Notes: a model not told the origin generated them from the letters alone. A stretch of DNA of 64,000 nt from Clostridia bacterium (GCA_017435665.1 JAFSEP010000042.1:1-64000); one strand, 5' to 3'. Counted from the first letter of the stretch, positions 1 through 8,854 are shown. Program-made: numbers and translations.

Positions 1-165
1 ATCAATTATGATGATATGTCACAGGGCGAGCACAATATTCCCACAGTTAACTTCTTCAAGAATCTTGTTAAGATGATCAAGGACTTCATTCAGCAGATTG
101 GCGAGTTCTTCTCATCCCTCAGCATTGAAGATATCGGCGGAGCTCTTGAAGGCATAGTCGGCTGA
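1..165 (+). CDS. C-terminal end of a secreted-type protein (partial)
   Basis: The frame is open from the first base and ends at TGA 163-165, giving the last 54 residues of a protein whose start lies outside the window. The visible part ends in an amphipathic stretch with aromatic and Lys residues alternating (NFFKNLVKMIKDFIQQIG), followed by a short Gly-rich end. Very similar tail chemistry ends the two secreted hydrolases at 46.1-49.5 kb, so this may be another exported protein with a membrane-associating tail. The function cannot be named from this fragment. Confidence 0.7.
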   Translation: MNYDDMSQGEHNIPTVNFFKNLVKMIKDFIQQIGEFFSSLSIEDIGGALEGIVG

Positions 166-240
166 TAAATTCAGATTAAACTAAATTATACGTTCTCCAT
201 ACAGAATCTCCATCCGAGAGAATCTCCTAAACAACGGTGA

Positions 241-265
241 AGCCCCCGAAATTACTTCGGGGGCT
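241..265. terminator. Bidirectional hairpin terminator between convergent genes
   Basis: A perfect 10-bp GC-rich stem (AGCCCCCGAA / TTCGGGGGCT) with a 5-nt loop. It is followed by a T-rich run on the plus strand and lies between the plus-strand gene ending at 165 and the minus-strand serpin ending at 293. Confidence 0.85.
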
Positions 266-292
266 TTGCTGTTGTTTAAAATGCTGAGTATC

Positions 293-1762
293 TTACGGCT
301 GATTAACAACCCCTGCAAAAAGAGGAAGTCCCCCTCCGCCTGTCACGACGAAAATGAAGGGTCTGTCAAGCACAAAATCCACCTCGTCAGGAGGCATTCC
401 GCCCGTACCGTTAAGTATCAGCGCAGTATAAGCTGCCGCTGTACAGCCCGTTTCATCAATCTTAACCCTTGCGGCGTGCTCAGCCTCGGAAAGAAACATT
501 TCCTGCGTGTCACAAAGGGGAGAATAATCTGACCTTGTTCTGTCAAAGACGTCTGTTATTCCAAGGTCGGAAAAGGTCTTTTTCAGATCTGTTTCTGCAC
601 TTACGTCAAACTTGGGAACAGATAAGTTGATTAAGCAATGCTTTCCCATACGGCGCACACCGTCCGAAAGCATAAATTCCATAGCCTCCTCGTCCCTGAG
701 AAGCTCATCGGCAGAAACGCCTTCATCGGGAAGGATGAACCACATATTACCTGCACCGCTGAGATTTTTGCTTACTGCGGTATACTTATCGCCCCAATAA
801 TAAAGGGTATCGGAAAGAGTCTGCTTCATAAACTCACATTCCATATCACCGACAGGTGAACGGAAGATATCCTTTACGGTATTTTCAGGTAAAAATTCGC
901 TTGACCATTTTGCGCTGAAATAAAGGGTTGCAAAAAGAGTGGCTACGGTTTCGGGATCGGTTTTCAGGTCTGATGAAAATTCGTCAAGCATATTTCCCGT
1001 ATGCCCGTTTACCCAGTCCTGCATTGCCTTATCATATTCATCCGTGCCCATTTCACCCTGATAGGATGCGGCGTAATAGCTTTCCGCAAGGGTGTCAAGT
1101 GTTTCTTTCCTGAACTGAATATCCTTGTTCAGCCAGATTGATGACGCCATTACACTCTTTACCGTGCCGTCATCACAATAGTTTGCGCTCCAGACAGCCT
1201 TTGCCTGCTTCCTGAAATCAGCTATATCATCATAGCCTATGAGGTCAAGTATCTGCTTTCTTGAATTACCCTGCGTAACCTCTGCAAGCATACCCAAAGC
1301 CATATACAGATTGAGTGGAGAGAACACCTTGTTTTCCCCTTCGGCATCACAAAGAATCGCCTCCATGGCTTTCCCGAAGAAGCCGTCCAACCCCTCGTTA
1401 TAGCCTTCATATTGATTTCTCAGTTCGCTTTTGCCGTTCAGCCATTTGTCGTATGCCTCGTCGAGTGCAATATAATCAATTGTCCCGTCAGGCTTCATAT
1501 AGTCTTCCTCGTTGGGACACTTTGCCATTTCAGGCAGTACCGGCTCAGATATAGCATATGTCTTCAGCAAGGGAGAAAGTCCCTGATTACCCCCTTCGGG
1601 ATAAAGCCATATGCCGCCTATTATCGCAATCACCAGCACAGCGGCAACTGCGGAGACAAAGGCAGGCCTTCTGTTTTTCTTCTTTTTTGTCTCAGGCTGT
1701 GCTTCGAGGATATATTCATCCCTCGCATTGCCGATTGCACTGAGCAAATCCTTGTTTTTCAT
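293..1762 (-). CDS. Membrane-tethered serpin, putative anti-sigma partner
   Basis: 489 residues. The N-terminal 30 or so residues are cytoplasmic-looking (LLSAIGNARDEYILEA, then a KKKK/RR cluster) and match the start of many clostridial anti-sigma-like proteins. A single membrane segment at about 33-54 puts the rest outside. Residues about 100-489 are a serpin domain. The hinge of the reactive loop (DETGCTAAAYT, E437 as P17) has the small residues needed for loop insertion, so an inhibitory serpin is likely, and counting 17 from E437 puts P1 near T453. The C-terminal RPFIFVV strand is the typical serpin ending. The ATG overlaps the TGA of the upstream sigma factor (ATGA) and has a GAAGGTG ribosome site. 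Serpin identity is firm. Regulation of the sigma factor is inference from coupling and topology. Confidence 0.9.
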   Translation of the reverse strand: MKNKDLLSAIGNARDEYILEAQPETKKKKNRRPAFVSAVAAVLVIAIIGGIWLYPEGGNQGLSPLLKTYAISEPVLPEMAKCPNEEDYMKPDGTIDYIALDEAYDKWLNGKSELRNQYEGYNEGLDGFFGKAMEAILCDAEGENKVFSPLNLYMALGMLAEVTQGNSRKQILDLIGYDDIADFRKQAKAVWSANYCDDGTVKSVMASSIWLNKDIQFRKETLDTLAESYYAASYQGEMGTDEYDKAMQDWVNGHTGNMLDEFSSDLKTDPETVATLFATLYFSAKWSSEFLPENTVKDIFRSPVGDMECEFMKQTLSDTLYYWGDKYTAVSKNLSGAGNMWFILPDEGVSADELLRDEEAMEFMLSDGVRRMGKHCLINLSVPKFDVSAETDLKKTFSDLGITDVFDRTRSDYSPLCDTQEMFLSEAEHAARVKIDETGCTAAAYTALILNGTGGMPPDEVDFVLDRPFIFVVTGGGGLPLFAGVVNQP

Positions 1763-2319
1763 ATTTCTACACCTTCTCTCTTTAATTTTTCCCGCAACGT
1801 GTTTCTGAGTCTCAGAAGAGTCATTTTTACGTTACTCTGAGTCATAGAGTTATCCTCAGCAATTTCTTTTATACTGCACATATACCAATAGCGCTGCATA
1901 AAGATTCTTCTGTGTTCAACAGAAAGGGAAGAAAGAAAGCTGTCTATGCTCTGCTGAAGAAGACGGGCATCCAGATCGCCTTCAATGTCACAACCGTCGG
2001 GTATGCACAGACTGAGCTCGTCAAGCACAAGGGGAATTTCACCCGATCCCCTCTTTTTTGCTCTGCTTGACGCATACCTTTTAAGCGACAGATTCCGTGC
2101 AATCCTTCCCAAATATGCGGAAAGTCTTTGCGGCTCCTCGGGAGGAATGCTTATCCAGGCACTCATCCACGTATCGTTTATACATTCCTCGCAGTCTTCC
2201 TTATTTTTCAGAATTCTCAAAGAAATACTCCTGCAGTAGGCTCCGTATTTCTTTTCCGTTTCCTTTATTGCCCTTTCATCACGGGAAAGGTACAAGCCGA
2301 TTATCTGACCGTCTTCCAT
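1759..2319 (-). CDS. ECF-type RNA polymerase sigma factor
   Basis: 186 residues from the chosen ATG, which has AAAGGAG 8 bases upstream. A longer in-frame start at 2355 would add 12 charged residues and lacks this spacing. Region 2 (YGAYCRSISLRILKN..CEECINDTW) and region 4 (LSVEHRRIFMQRYW...IKEIAEDNSMTQSNVKMTLLR) with its helix-turn-helix are clear. ECF factors direct RNA polymerase to a small regulon and are usually held by a membrane anti-sigma factor encoded next to them. Here that position is occupied by the serpin, whose start overlaps this stop codon. A candidate autoregulated promoter lies upstream. Confidence 0.92.
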   Translation of the reverse strand: MEDGQIIGLYLSRDERAIKETEKKYGAYCRSISLRILKNKEDCEECINDTWMSAWISIPPEEPQRLSAYLGRIARNLSLKRYASSRAKKRGSGEIPLVLDELSLCIPDGCDIEGDLDARLLQQSIDSFLSSLSVEHRRIFMQRYWYMCSIKEIAEDNSMTQSNVKMTLLRLRNTLREKLKREGVEI

Positions 2320-2361
2320 ATCTTCACTCCTTTCTTCCTGAAGAGCTCTCTTCACTTATAA

Positions 2362-2388
2362 AGACCGATTTTTTTCGTATCGGTCACA
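2362..2388 (-). promoter_or_regulatory. Candidate ECF autoregulatory promoter / dyad
   Basis: On the minus strand TGTGAC and CGGTC are separated by 15 bases, about 45 bases before the sigma factor start. This resembles the AAC-type -35 and CGTC-type -10 elements of ECF promoters. The same bases form an inverted repeat (GACCGAT / ATCGGTC), so a dyad operator or weak hairpin is also possible. Confidence 0.4.
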
Positions 2389-2462
2389 ATTTTTTAAAGC
2401 ATAACCTAAAGATAAGACAGTTTTTCTCCAAAAAATAAATTCTCAACACAATATTGCGTTAA

Positions 2463-2497
2463 AAACCACCGATATGCATCAGCATTATCGGTGGTTT
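2463..2497 (-). terminator. Terminator of cysES operon
   Basis: A 12-bp stem (AAACCACCGATA / TATCGGTGGTTT) with an 11-nt loop, just after cysS on the minus strand. It is followed by a T-run on that strand. Confidence 0.85.
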
Positions 2498-2507
2498 CGG
2501 TAAATAG

Positions 2508-3908
2508 TTATGCTAAGTGCCACTTAACGCCCTGAGGTGTATCCTCGAGAACAATGCCCTGAGCCTTCAGCTCGTCACGGATTCTGTCAGCCTCTGCCCA
2601 GTTCTTCTCCTTACGAGCCTGATTTCTCATTTCGATCATTTCTTCAACCTTTTCGTCAAGACTCTTTTCAGCCTTACGGTTATATAAAAGACCGAGAACT
2701 CCTGTCAGGTCATCGAATACCTTGATTGCGTATTCTGTAACTGCCTTTGAGCTTACACCGTCAATAACCTTTGTGTTGATTTCCTTAACAAGCTCAAACA
2801 AACCGCCGAGAGCCTCACCTGTGTTAAGGTCATCCTCCATAGCGTCGATGAACTTATCACGCTTTGAATTGATAATTGAAATGATTTCATCGTCATTTGC
2901 ACCTGCTTCATCAGTTGCATTTTTGAGAGCGAAATCAAGATTGTCACGGCAGGTATAAAGACGGTTAAGAGATGCCTTGCACTGCTCGATTGCATCAAAG
3001 CTGTAATTAATGGGGCTTCTGTACTGGCAGGAAATCATAAGATAACGGATGGGCTCATAGCCGTATTTCTCAGCAACGTCTCTTACTGTGAAGAAGTTAC
3101 CGAGAGACTTTGACATCTTTTCATTGTCAACGGTGATAAAGCCGTTGTGCATCCAATAGCGTGAGAAAGGAACACCGTTGCAGCATTCACTCTGTGCGAT
3201 TTCATTTTCGTGGTGGGGGAAGATAAGGTCCTGACCGCCGCAATGAATGTCGATTGTCTCACCGAGATATCTGCGTACCATAGCCGAGCACTCGATATGC
3301 CAGCCGGGTCTGCCGTGTCCCCAGGGTGACTCCCAATAGGGCTCGCCGGGCTTTGCACCCTTCCAGAGTGCAAAATCCATAGGCTCCTTCTTAACTTCAC
3401 CTACATTTATTCTTGCACCTGCCTCAAGGTCTTCGAGAGGCTGGTGTGAAAGCTTACCGTATTCGTTGAACTTCTTGGGTGAGAAGTAAACATCTGAGCC
3501 GACTGCGTATGCATAGCCCTTGTCAATAAGAGTTGAAACTATATCGATAATTTCATCAATGTTTTCCGTTGCCTTGGGGTGTGTTGTTGCCTCACGGACA
3601 TTCATGCCCTTGGCGTCCTTCCAGAATTCCTCAATATACTTTTCAGATACCTCTGTGAAGGTGATGCCTTCTTCGTTTGCTCTGCGGATAATCTTATCGT
3701 CAATATCCGTAAAGTTCTGAACAAAGTTAACCTTGTTTCCACGGTATTCAAGATAGCGGCGAAGCACGTCAAAAACGCACAGAGGTCTGGCGTTACCGAT
3801 ATGGATAAAATTATATACGGTGGGACCGCATGCGTAAATCTTGAATTCACCGGGTGTTAAGGGTATAAGCTCCTGCTTTGATCTTGTGAGCGTGTTAAAA
3901 ATTCTCAT
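2508..3908 (-). CDS. cysS: Cysteinyl-tRNA synthetase
   Basis: 466 residues, the usual length for the family. It charges tRNA-Cys in the cytoplasm. The class I signature is present as FIHIGNAR near residue 34, followed by the KMSKS loop ([10 protein letters not shown], about 265-274) and the zinc and cysteine-recognition residues (CGP near the start, [10 protein letters not shown] and [15 protein letters not shown] in the middle). The DALR-type C-terminal anticodon region is complete. The start overlaps the end of cysE by 4 bases. The pair shares the T-box leader upstream of cysE, so cysteine synthesis and charging respond together to uncharged tRNA-Cys. Confidence 0.98.
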   Translation of the reverse strand: MRIFNTLTRSKQELIPLTPGEFKIYACGPTVYNFIHIGNARPLCVFDVLRRYLEYRGNKVNFVQNFTDIDDKIIRRANEEGITFTEVSEKYIEEFWKDAKGMNVREATTHPKATENIDEIIDIVSTLIDKGYAYAVGSDVYFSPKKFNEYGKLSHQPLEDLEAGARINVGEVKKEPMDFALWKGAKPGEPYWESPWGHGRPGWHIECSAMVRRYLGETIDIHCGGQDLIFPHHENEIAQSECCNGVPFSRYWMHNGFITVDNEKMSKSLGNFFTVRDVAEKYGYEPIRYLMISCQYRSPINYSFDAIEQCKASLNRLYTCRDNLDFALKNATDEAGANDDEIISIINSKRDKFIDAMEDDLNTGEALGGLFELVKEINTKVIDGVSSKAVTEYAIKVFDDLTGVLGLLYNRKAEKSLDEKVEEMIEMRNQARKEKNWAEADRIRDELKAQGIVLEDTPQGVKWHLA

Positions 3909-4546
3909 TGTTGCTCCTCCTTGTATTTTTTAAGTTCTTTTTCTAACCTTTCAATTTTTATTTCCAGCCTGCAGATTTCCTGTGCCACAGGGTCGGGAAT
4001 GTGAATCTGGTCAAGCTCGTCAACACGAATTCCGTTTCGTCTGACTATACGGGCAGGTGAACCGACTGCCGTACAGTTATCGGGAATTGCATCAAGCACA
4101 ACCGAGCCTGCCGCAATATTACAGTTATTGCCTACGGTGAAGGGACCAAGCACCTTTGCACCTGCGCCAATCATAACGTTATTTCCGATTGTCGGGTGAC
4201 GCTTACCCTTATCCTTACCTGTACCGCCCAGGGTTACTCCCTGATAAATGGTTACATCGTCACCGATTTCGGCTGTTTCGCCGATTACAACGCCTGTTCC
4301 GTGGTCAATAAAAAACCGTCTGCCGATTTTTGCACCGGGGTGGATTTCAATGTTGGTTTTCCGTGCAGCTCTCTGGGAAATATATCTTGCCATAAAATGC
4401 ATATTGTGTTCATAGAACCAATGGGCTCTTCTGTGCATTCTTATTGCCTTGAGTCCCGGATAAAGAAAAAATATCTCTATACTGTTTTTGGCTGCAGGGT
4501 CTCTTTGCTTTACGCTGAGGATATCCTCCTTCAGAAGTTCAAACAT
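3905..4546 (-). CDS. cysE: Serine O-acetyltransferase
   Basis: 213 residues from the chosen ATG, which has GGAG nine bases upstream. The longer frame to 4615 runs back into the T-box terminator and is rejected. It makes O-acetylserine from serine and acetyl-CoA, the first step of cysteine synthesis. The short N-terminal helical part is followed by a left-handed beta-helix of hexapeptide repeats (IHPGAKIGRRFFIDHGTGVVIGETAEIGDD split over several coils, VTIYQGVTLGGTG, IGNNVMIGAG). The catalytic His of the DHGTG motif is visible. A charged coiled tail ends the protein. First gene of the T-box-controlled cysES unit. Confidence 0.95.
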   Translation of the reverse strand: MFELLKEDILSVKQRDPAAKNSIEIFFLYPGLKAIRMHRRAHWFYEHNMHFMARYISQRAARKTNIEIHPGAKIGRRFFIDHGTGVVIGETAEIGDDVTIYQGVTLGGTGKDKGKRHPTIGNNVMIGAGAKVLGPFTVGNNCNIAAGSVVLDAIPDNCTAVGSPARIVRRNGIRVDELDQIHIPDPVAQEICRLEIKIERLEKELKKYKEEQQ

Positions 4547-4589
4547 AATAAAAGTCTCCATTTCCGTAAAACCGAATAATTGTCTCAGA

Positions 4590-4855
4590 TTAAACAAATA
4601 ACGCCCCGTTGCCAAATGACAACAGAGGCGTTTTACGCGGTTCCACTCTGATTTATAACTTTTTATCTTTAACGCAGATTTACGTCTGCAGATACTTGCT
4701 TACGCTTTCCCCGCAGCTGCCGCCGGGTGCATTTCGGTTGACGCTTAACAAAACACTTTCAGCAAATGTGTTTCTCTCTGAGATAAGCGGTATTCAGCCT
4801 ACTTCTCCCGACCGTTGCTTTATTTTAGATAACAGAATAAAATCTGAACTTATAC
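4590..4855 (-). promoter_or_regulatory. T-box leader of cysE-cysS (tRNA-Cys sensing)
   Basis: On the minus strand the T-box core AGAGTGGAACCGCG (4636-4649) is the conserved sequence that pairs with the acceptor end of uncharged tRNA. It is followed by a strong terminator hairpin AACGCCTCTGTTG / GCAACGGGGCGTT (4600-4632) and a T-rich run. The upstream 200 bases can hold stem I, and several TGC (Cys) triplets lie there, but I could not fix the specifier loop by eye. A TATAAT box (4856-4861) marks the start. T-box leaders antiterminate when the matching tRNA is uncharged. Confidence 0.92.
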
Positions 4856-4903
4856 ATTATACTACATATTTTTAAAAATTGCACTACTTTCTGAAAAAAT
4901 TTT

Positions 4904-6241
4904 TCAAATTATATCAATGCACTCACCTATCAGGTCATAATCCTTATAATTTATCACCTTGACGGTTACGAATTCACCGTCCTCAAGGGCAACAGACGAG
5001 GTAAAATATATCACGCTGTCAATATCGGGAGCATCCATATAGCTTCTGCCGAAATAGCAGTCCGTATAACCGTCATAGCCCTCAACAACCACCTCATAGG
5101 TTCTGCCGATTTTATCCTCAAGCTTTCTCTCAAAGATATCAAACTGCTGCTGCATAATGATATCTCCTCTGTCGATTTTTGTCTGTTCATCAACCTGGTC
5201 GGGCATATCGGCAGCCTTGGTGCCCTCCTCTGCGGAATAAGCAAAGCAGCCAAGTCGGTCAAACTCTGCTTCCTTGACAAATTCGGCAAGATTATTGAAC
5301 TCTTCCTCAGTTTCACCGGGGAAGCCGGTTATAAAGGTTGTTCTTATTACAATATCGGGTATGAGTCTGCGAAGCCTTCTTACAAGCTCCAGAAGTTCTG
5401 TCTTTGTGCCTGTTCTGTTCATTCTGCTGAGCACGTTTTCATCTGCGTGCTGTAACGGAAGATCAAGATAAGCGCACACCTTATCGTTAGTTGCAATTTC
5501 CTCAATAAGCTCATCTGTTATGCTGTCGGGATAGCAATACAGAAGTCTCAGCCACTTGATTTCCTCAATCTTTGAAAGCTCCCTGAGAAGCTGAGGCAAT
5601 CTCAGCTCACCGTATAAGTCTATACCGTATTTTGTGGTATCCTGCGCTACTATGATAAGCTCCTTGGCACCGCTTTGCGCAAGTGCCCTTGCCTCGTCAA
5701 GAATGTCTGCCGTTTCACGGCTTCTGTATCTTCCTCTGATTGACGGAATTGCACAGTAGGTGCAGCAGTTTGAGCAACCCTCTGCTATTTTAAGATATGC
5801 GTAATGCTCGGGTGTTGTGAGAAGTCTCTGTCCGTTGAGGGGCAGAAGATACTTCGACGGGAAACAGGAATACTGCTCTCCTTCAAGCACCTTACGGCAT
5901 ACCTCGGCAATATTTATATTGTCACCGAGTCCGATAACCGCATCAACCTCAGGGATTTCTTCAAGGATTTCATCCTTATATCGCTGTGCAAGACATCCTG
6001 TTACAACTATTGCCTGAATATCCCCTTCATTTTTAAGTTCAACCATTTCAAATATGTTATCTATGGCCTCCTGCTTAGCCGCTTCGATAAATCCGCAGGT
6101 GTTGATAACAACCACATCAGCCTCATATGCTGTGCCTGTTATCTCAAAGCCTGCTTCATCAAGCTGAGCCAGCATAATCTCCGCATCAACCTGATTCTTG
6201 GGGCAACCGAGGGATATAAATCCCACCTTATATTCGTTCAT
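4904..6241 (-). CDS. rimO: Ribosomal protein S12 methylthiotransferase RimO
   Basis: 445 residues. A radical SAM enzyme that adds a methylthio group to the conserved Asp of ribosomal protein S12. The N-terminal MTTase domain opens with ISLGCPKNQVD and holds cluster cysteines C13, C49 and C83. The radical SAM motif is C156, C160 and C163 (CSNCCTYC). A C-terminal TRAM domain is present (about 370-440). The SLGCPKNQVDAE start is diagnostic of RimO rather than MiaB. It lies 30 bases downstream of recX on the same strand and may be cotranscribed with recA-recX. Confidence 0.96.
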   Translation of the reverse strand: MNEYKVGFISLGCPKNQVDAEIMLAQLDEAGFEITGTAYEADVVVINTCGFIEAAKQEAIDNIFEMVELKNEGDIQAIVVTGCLAQRYKDEILEEIPEVDAVIGLGDNINIAEVCRKVLEGEQYSCFPSKYLLPLNGQRLLTTPEHYAYLKIAEGCSNCCTYCAIPSIRGRYRSRETADILDEARALAQSGAKELIIVAQDTTKYGIDLYGELRLPQLLRELSKIEEIKWLRLLYCYPDSITDELIEEIATNDKVCAYLDLPLQHADENVLSRMNRTGTKTELLELVRRLRRLIPDIVIRTTFITGFPGETEEEFNNLAEFVKEAEFDRLGCFAYSAEEGTKAADMPDQVDEQTKIDRGDIIMQQQFDIFERKLEDKIGRTYEVVVEGYDGYTDCYFGRSYMDAPDIDSVIYFTSSVALEDGEFVTVKVINYKDYDLIGECIDII

Positions 6242-6271
6242 AGGTTTCTCCGCCTTTTCATTATATATACA

Positions 6272-6904
6272 TTAATCATAATCCATATCCGACAAATTGT
6301 CAACTTCATCAGAAACGGTATTCAGTGCATTTTTTATGTCAGAATATCCGTAGCCCAGACGAACAAGAGCATTTACAGTCCGTGTCCTGCCTTTTTCGTC
6401 CCCCAGATATCTCAGATACTTCCGATTAATAATCTCAATTATTTCTTCAACCGGACTTTCATTGATTTCCTCTGTAACAATTTCAATTATATCTCTGCTT
6501 ATGCCCTTGAGATAAAGCTCCTGAGCAATTCTCCTTTTACCCATACTTTTTCTTTGCTTGAGCTCCTTTGCGTACATACCGGCAAATCGTTCATCGTCGA
6601 GATAATCAAGCCTTTCCAGCTCGTCTGCCACATCCTCAGCCACTTCAGCGAAGCCCCTCTGTGTGAGCTTGGTAACGATTTCTTTCCTGCTGTGTTCTCT
6701 GCGTGAAATCAGCTCTATTGCCTTATTAAAAGCACGGCGAGAGTTGACACGGCTTTTCAGCTGTGCCAACTCTTCCTCGTTTATTTCTGTTTTGTTTTTT
6801 ATTCCGAGACCGTACCAATAGGTTGCATCAACGGTCATAGTATAGGTGCCGTCTATGCTGATATGAATTTTATCAGCCCTGCCCTTTTCATAAGTCAAAA
6901 GCAT
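6272..6904 (-). CDS. recX: RecX family regulator of RecA
   Basis: 210 residues. RecX binds RecA filaments and tunes their activity. The sequence is helical and made of three-helix repeats with typical RecX phrases (AIELISRREHSRKEIVTKL, LDDERFAGMYAKELKQ, KGISRDIIEIV). The start codon shares one base with the stop codon of recA (ATGA), so translation is coupled to RecA production, the usual recA-recX arrangement. Confidence 0.93.
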   Translation of the reverse strand: MLLTYEKGRADKIHISIDGTYTMTVDATYWYGLGIKNKTEINEEELAQLKSRVNSRRAFNKAIELISRREHSRKEIVTKLTQRGFAEVAEDVADELERLDYLDDERFAGMYAKELKQRKSMGKRRIAQELYLKGISRDIIEIVTEEINESPVEEIIEIINRKYLRYLGDEKGRTRTVNALVRLGYGYSDIKNALNTVSDEVDNLSDMDYD

Positions 6905-8010
6905 CAGTCTTCATCAAAAATGATATCGAGCTTCTTCTTGGCAACAGGAGCCTTTGCAGGCTTCTTTGCTTCTGCTGCGGGAGCTTCCTCTTTAAGCTCA
7001 GCTCTGTTCTTGTTAAAGGCATAAAGGGAAGACATTTCCTTCTGCACCTTTGCTGTAACCTCTTCAAGGAATTCGGGCTTGCTTCTGAGAAGATTCTTTA
7101 CATTTTCCTTACCCTGACCGAGTCTTTCTTCACCGTAGGAGAACCAGGCACCACTCTTATGAATAATATCAAACTTAACCGCAAGATCAACTACCTCGCC
7201 TATTCTTGATATACCCTCACCGTATAATACGTCGAACTCTGCCTCTTTAAAGGGAGGAGCAACCTTGTTCTTGACAATCTTTGCTCTTGTTCTTGAGCCG
7301 ATAAATTCATTACCGGGACCCTTGAGCTGCTCAATCTTTCTTACGTCAATTCTCATTGAAGAATAGAACTTCAGGGCACGTCCGCCTGTTGTAACCTCAG
7401 GGTTGCCGTAAACAACGCCGACCTTTTCACGCAGCTGATTGATAAAGATAACAACTGTGTTGCCCTTTGCAACAACGCCTGTTATCTTTCTGAGAGCCTG
7501 AGACATAAGCCTTGCGTGAAGACCCATATGCGAGTCACCCATTTCACCCTCAATTTCTGCTCTGGGAACAAGTGCCGCAACAGAGTCTACGACAATTATA
7601 TCAAGAGCGCCTGAACGGGCAAGAGCTTCTGTGATAGAAAGAGCATCCTCACCGTTATCGGGCTGTGAAACAAGAAGTGAGTCAACATCTACACCCAGCT
7701 TCTGTGCATATACGGGATCAAGAGCGTGCTCGGCATCAATAAATGCAGCCTCACCGCCCATTTTCTGAGCTTCAGCAATACAATGAAGGGCAAGAGTTGT
7801 CTTACCTGATGATTCGGGACCGTATATTTCAATAATTCTTCCTCGGGGAAGTCCTCCGATACCTGTTGCCACGTCAAGAGCAATTGAGCCTGTGGGAATT
7901 GCCTCCACATTGAGAGCCGAATTCTGACCAAGTCTCATAATAGCACCCTTACCGTACTGCTTTTCTATCTGGGCAAGAGCTGTGTCCAATGCTTTCTTTT
8001 TATCATCCAC
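6904..8010 (-). CDS. recA: Recombinase RecA
   Basis: 368 residues from a GTG start that has GGAGG eight bases upstream. The longer frame to 8175 reads back through the promoter and is rejected. RecA polymerises on single-stranded DNA, catalyses strand exchange and triggers LexA self-cleavage. Walker A is GPESSGKT (64-71) and the Walker B strand is [12 protein letters not shown]. Loop L1/L2 regions and the [13 protein letters not shown] segment are intact. The tail is Ala/Lys-rich and ends in acidic residues (DIIFDED), as usual. The promoter and SOS box upstream indicate DNA-damage control. Confidence 0.98.
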   Translation of the reverse strand: MDDKKKALDTALAQIEKQYGKGAIMRLGQNSALNVEAIPTGSIALDVATGIGGLPRGRIIEIYGPESSGKTTLALHCIAEAQKMGGEAAFIDAEHALDPVYAQKLGVDVDSLLVSQPDNGEDALSITEALARSGALDIIVVDSVAALVPRAEIEGEMGDSHMGLHARLMSQALRKITGVVAKGNTVVIFINQLREKVGVVYGNPEVTTGGRALKFYSSMRIDVRKIEQLKGPGNEFIGSRTRAKIVKNKVAPPFKEAEFDVLYGEGISRIGEVVDLAVKFDIIHKSGAWFSYGEERLGQGKENVKNLLRSKPEFLEEVTAKVQKEMSSLYAFNKNRAELKEEAPAAEAKKPAKAPVAKKKLDIIFDED

Positions 8011-8026
8011 GATGCATACCTCCAAA

Positions 8027-8040
8027 AGTACAAATGTTCG
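8027..8040 (-). promoter_or_regulatory. Probable LexA (SOS) box of recA
   Basis: On the minus strand the 14-mer CGAACATTTGTACT matches the Bacillus-type LexA consensus (CGAACATATGTTCG) at 11 of 14 positions. It lies between the -10 box and the ribosome site of recA, a position where LexA would block transcription. Confidence 0.75.
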
Positions 8041-8052
8041 ATTACGCTGAAC

Positions 8053-8081
8053 ATTATATATTATTTCCGATAAAAATGCAA
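8053..8081 (-). promoter_or_regulatory. recA promoter
   Basis: TTGCAT (8076-8081) and TATAAT (8053-8058) on the minus strand, 17 bases apart, directly upstream of the SOS box. Confidence 0.8.
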
Positions 8082-8182
8082 CACTTTTTTCAAATCTTTT
8101 CTTACTTATTCCGTCAAAATCCGTAAAAACGGACTCAAAAAGCTGCTTTAAGAAAAAAATATAATAAAATTTCAAAAATACC

Positions 8183-8211
8183 TTGCTTTTTTTCTTGGTT
8201 TCTGCTAAACT
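8183..8211 (+). promoter_or_regulatory. rpmB promoter
   Basis: TTGCTT (8183-8188) and TAAACT (8206-8211) with a 17-base spacer, about 46 bases before the rpmB start. Confidence 0.6.
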
Positions 8212-8257
8212 ATCTCTGCTAAAGTGTAATGTATAATATTAAAGGAGGTGCAGACAC

Positions 8258-8446
8258 ATGGCAAAATGCGAATTCTGCGGCAAAGATGTGTCTTTCGGCA
8301 TTAAGGTTTCTCACTCACACAGACGCTCAAACAGAACTTGGAAGCCGAATGTTAAGCGTGTAAAAGCTATCGTAAACGGCTCACCGAAGAGAGTTTATGC
8401 TTGCACACGTTGCTTACGCTCAGGTAAGGTTACCCGTGCTATCTGA
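8258..8446 (+). CDS. rpmB: 50S ribosomal protein L28
   Basis: 62 residues, the standard length. Binds the large ribosomal subunit. It begins MAKCEFCGKDVSFG and contains the conserved HSHRRSNRTWKPN segment. Two CxxC pairs (CEFC and CTRC) mark the zinc-binding (C+) form of L28, so no zinc-independent adaptation is seen. A strong ribosome site (AAAGGAGGTG) precedes the ATG and a terminator follows, so the gene is monocistronic. Confidence 0.97.
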   Translation: MAKCEFCGKDVSFGIKVSHSHRRSNRTWKPNVKRVKAIVNGSPKRVYACTRCLRSGKVTRAI

Positions 8447-8466
8447 TTAAAGAACACATAAAATGA

Positions 8467-8494
8467 ACACCCGACCTTAACGGTCGGGTTTTTT
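8467..8494 (+). terminator. rpmB terminator
   Basis: An 8-bp stem ACCCGACC / GGTCGGGT with a 5-nt loop and six Ts. Confidence 0.9.
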
Positions 8495-8577
8495 CGTTGT
8501 GGAAGTATTATTACGGTATAATATGGGTTGAAATTTTGTGGCAGGTGTGGTAAAGTGTTTTTAAGGGGAGATAAAAT

Positions 8578-8796
8578 GTGAGTTTGTTTGAAATGTTATC
8601 AGAAATAGAAAATCTGGATATAAATACCGAAATTGAAATTTTATTTATTGACGGTAAATCTATGATTGGCAAGTATAAAGGATATACAGAAGCCGAGGAT
8701 AATGAACCGAATGTATCTCAGATTGATATTGAAGCCGACGATGGTACTTGGTATGGTATTGATGAAACTGAAATCAAGAATATAGAAAAGGTATAG
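8578..8796 (+). CDS. Small acidic protein of unknown function
   Basis: 72 residues from GTG, with AGGGGAG seven bases upstream. The sequence starts with a short helix (LFEMLSEIENL), then alternating strands (EIEILFIDGKSMIGKYKGY ... SQIDIEADDGTWYGIDETEI) that suggest a small beta-barrel. No family is recognised. It is the first of three small single-domain genes in a row (8.6-9.4 kb), each with its own ribosome site, and a hairpin terminator follows it directly. Confidence 0.7.
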   Translation: MSLFEMLSEIENLDINTEIEILFIDGKSMIGKYKGYTEAEDNEPNVSQIDIEADDGTWYGIDETEIKNIEKV

Positions 8797-8820
8797 TGAA
8801 GGATTAATCCTTCATTTTTA
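8797..8820 (+). terminator. Hairpin terminator after the small acidic protein
   Basis: The inverted repeat TGAAGGAT / ATCCTTCA (8797-8814) is followed by five Ts. Confidence 0.65.
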
Positions 8821-8854
8821 TACCTGCTGAATTCCATATATGGAGGAAACGCTA

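Noticed and set aside
5804-6706. A 300-codon open frame on the plus strand
   Set aside because: It lies antisense across rimO and recX, has no ribosome site and a shadow-type composition. Both minus-strand genes are clearly real.
7689-7931. 80-codon minus-strand frame inside recA
   Set aside because: An out-of-frame shadow of recA.
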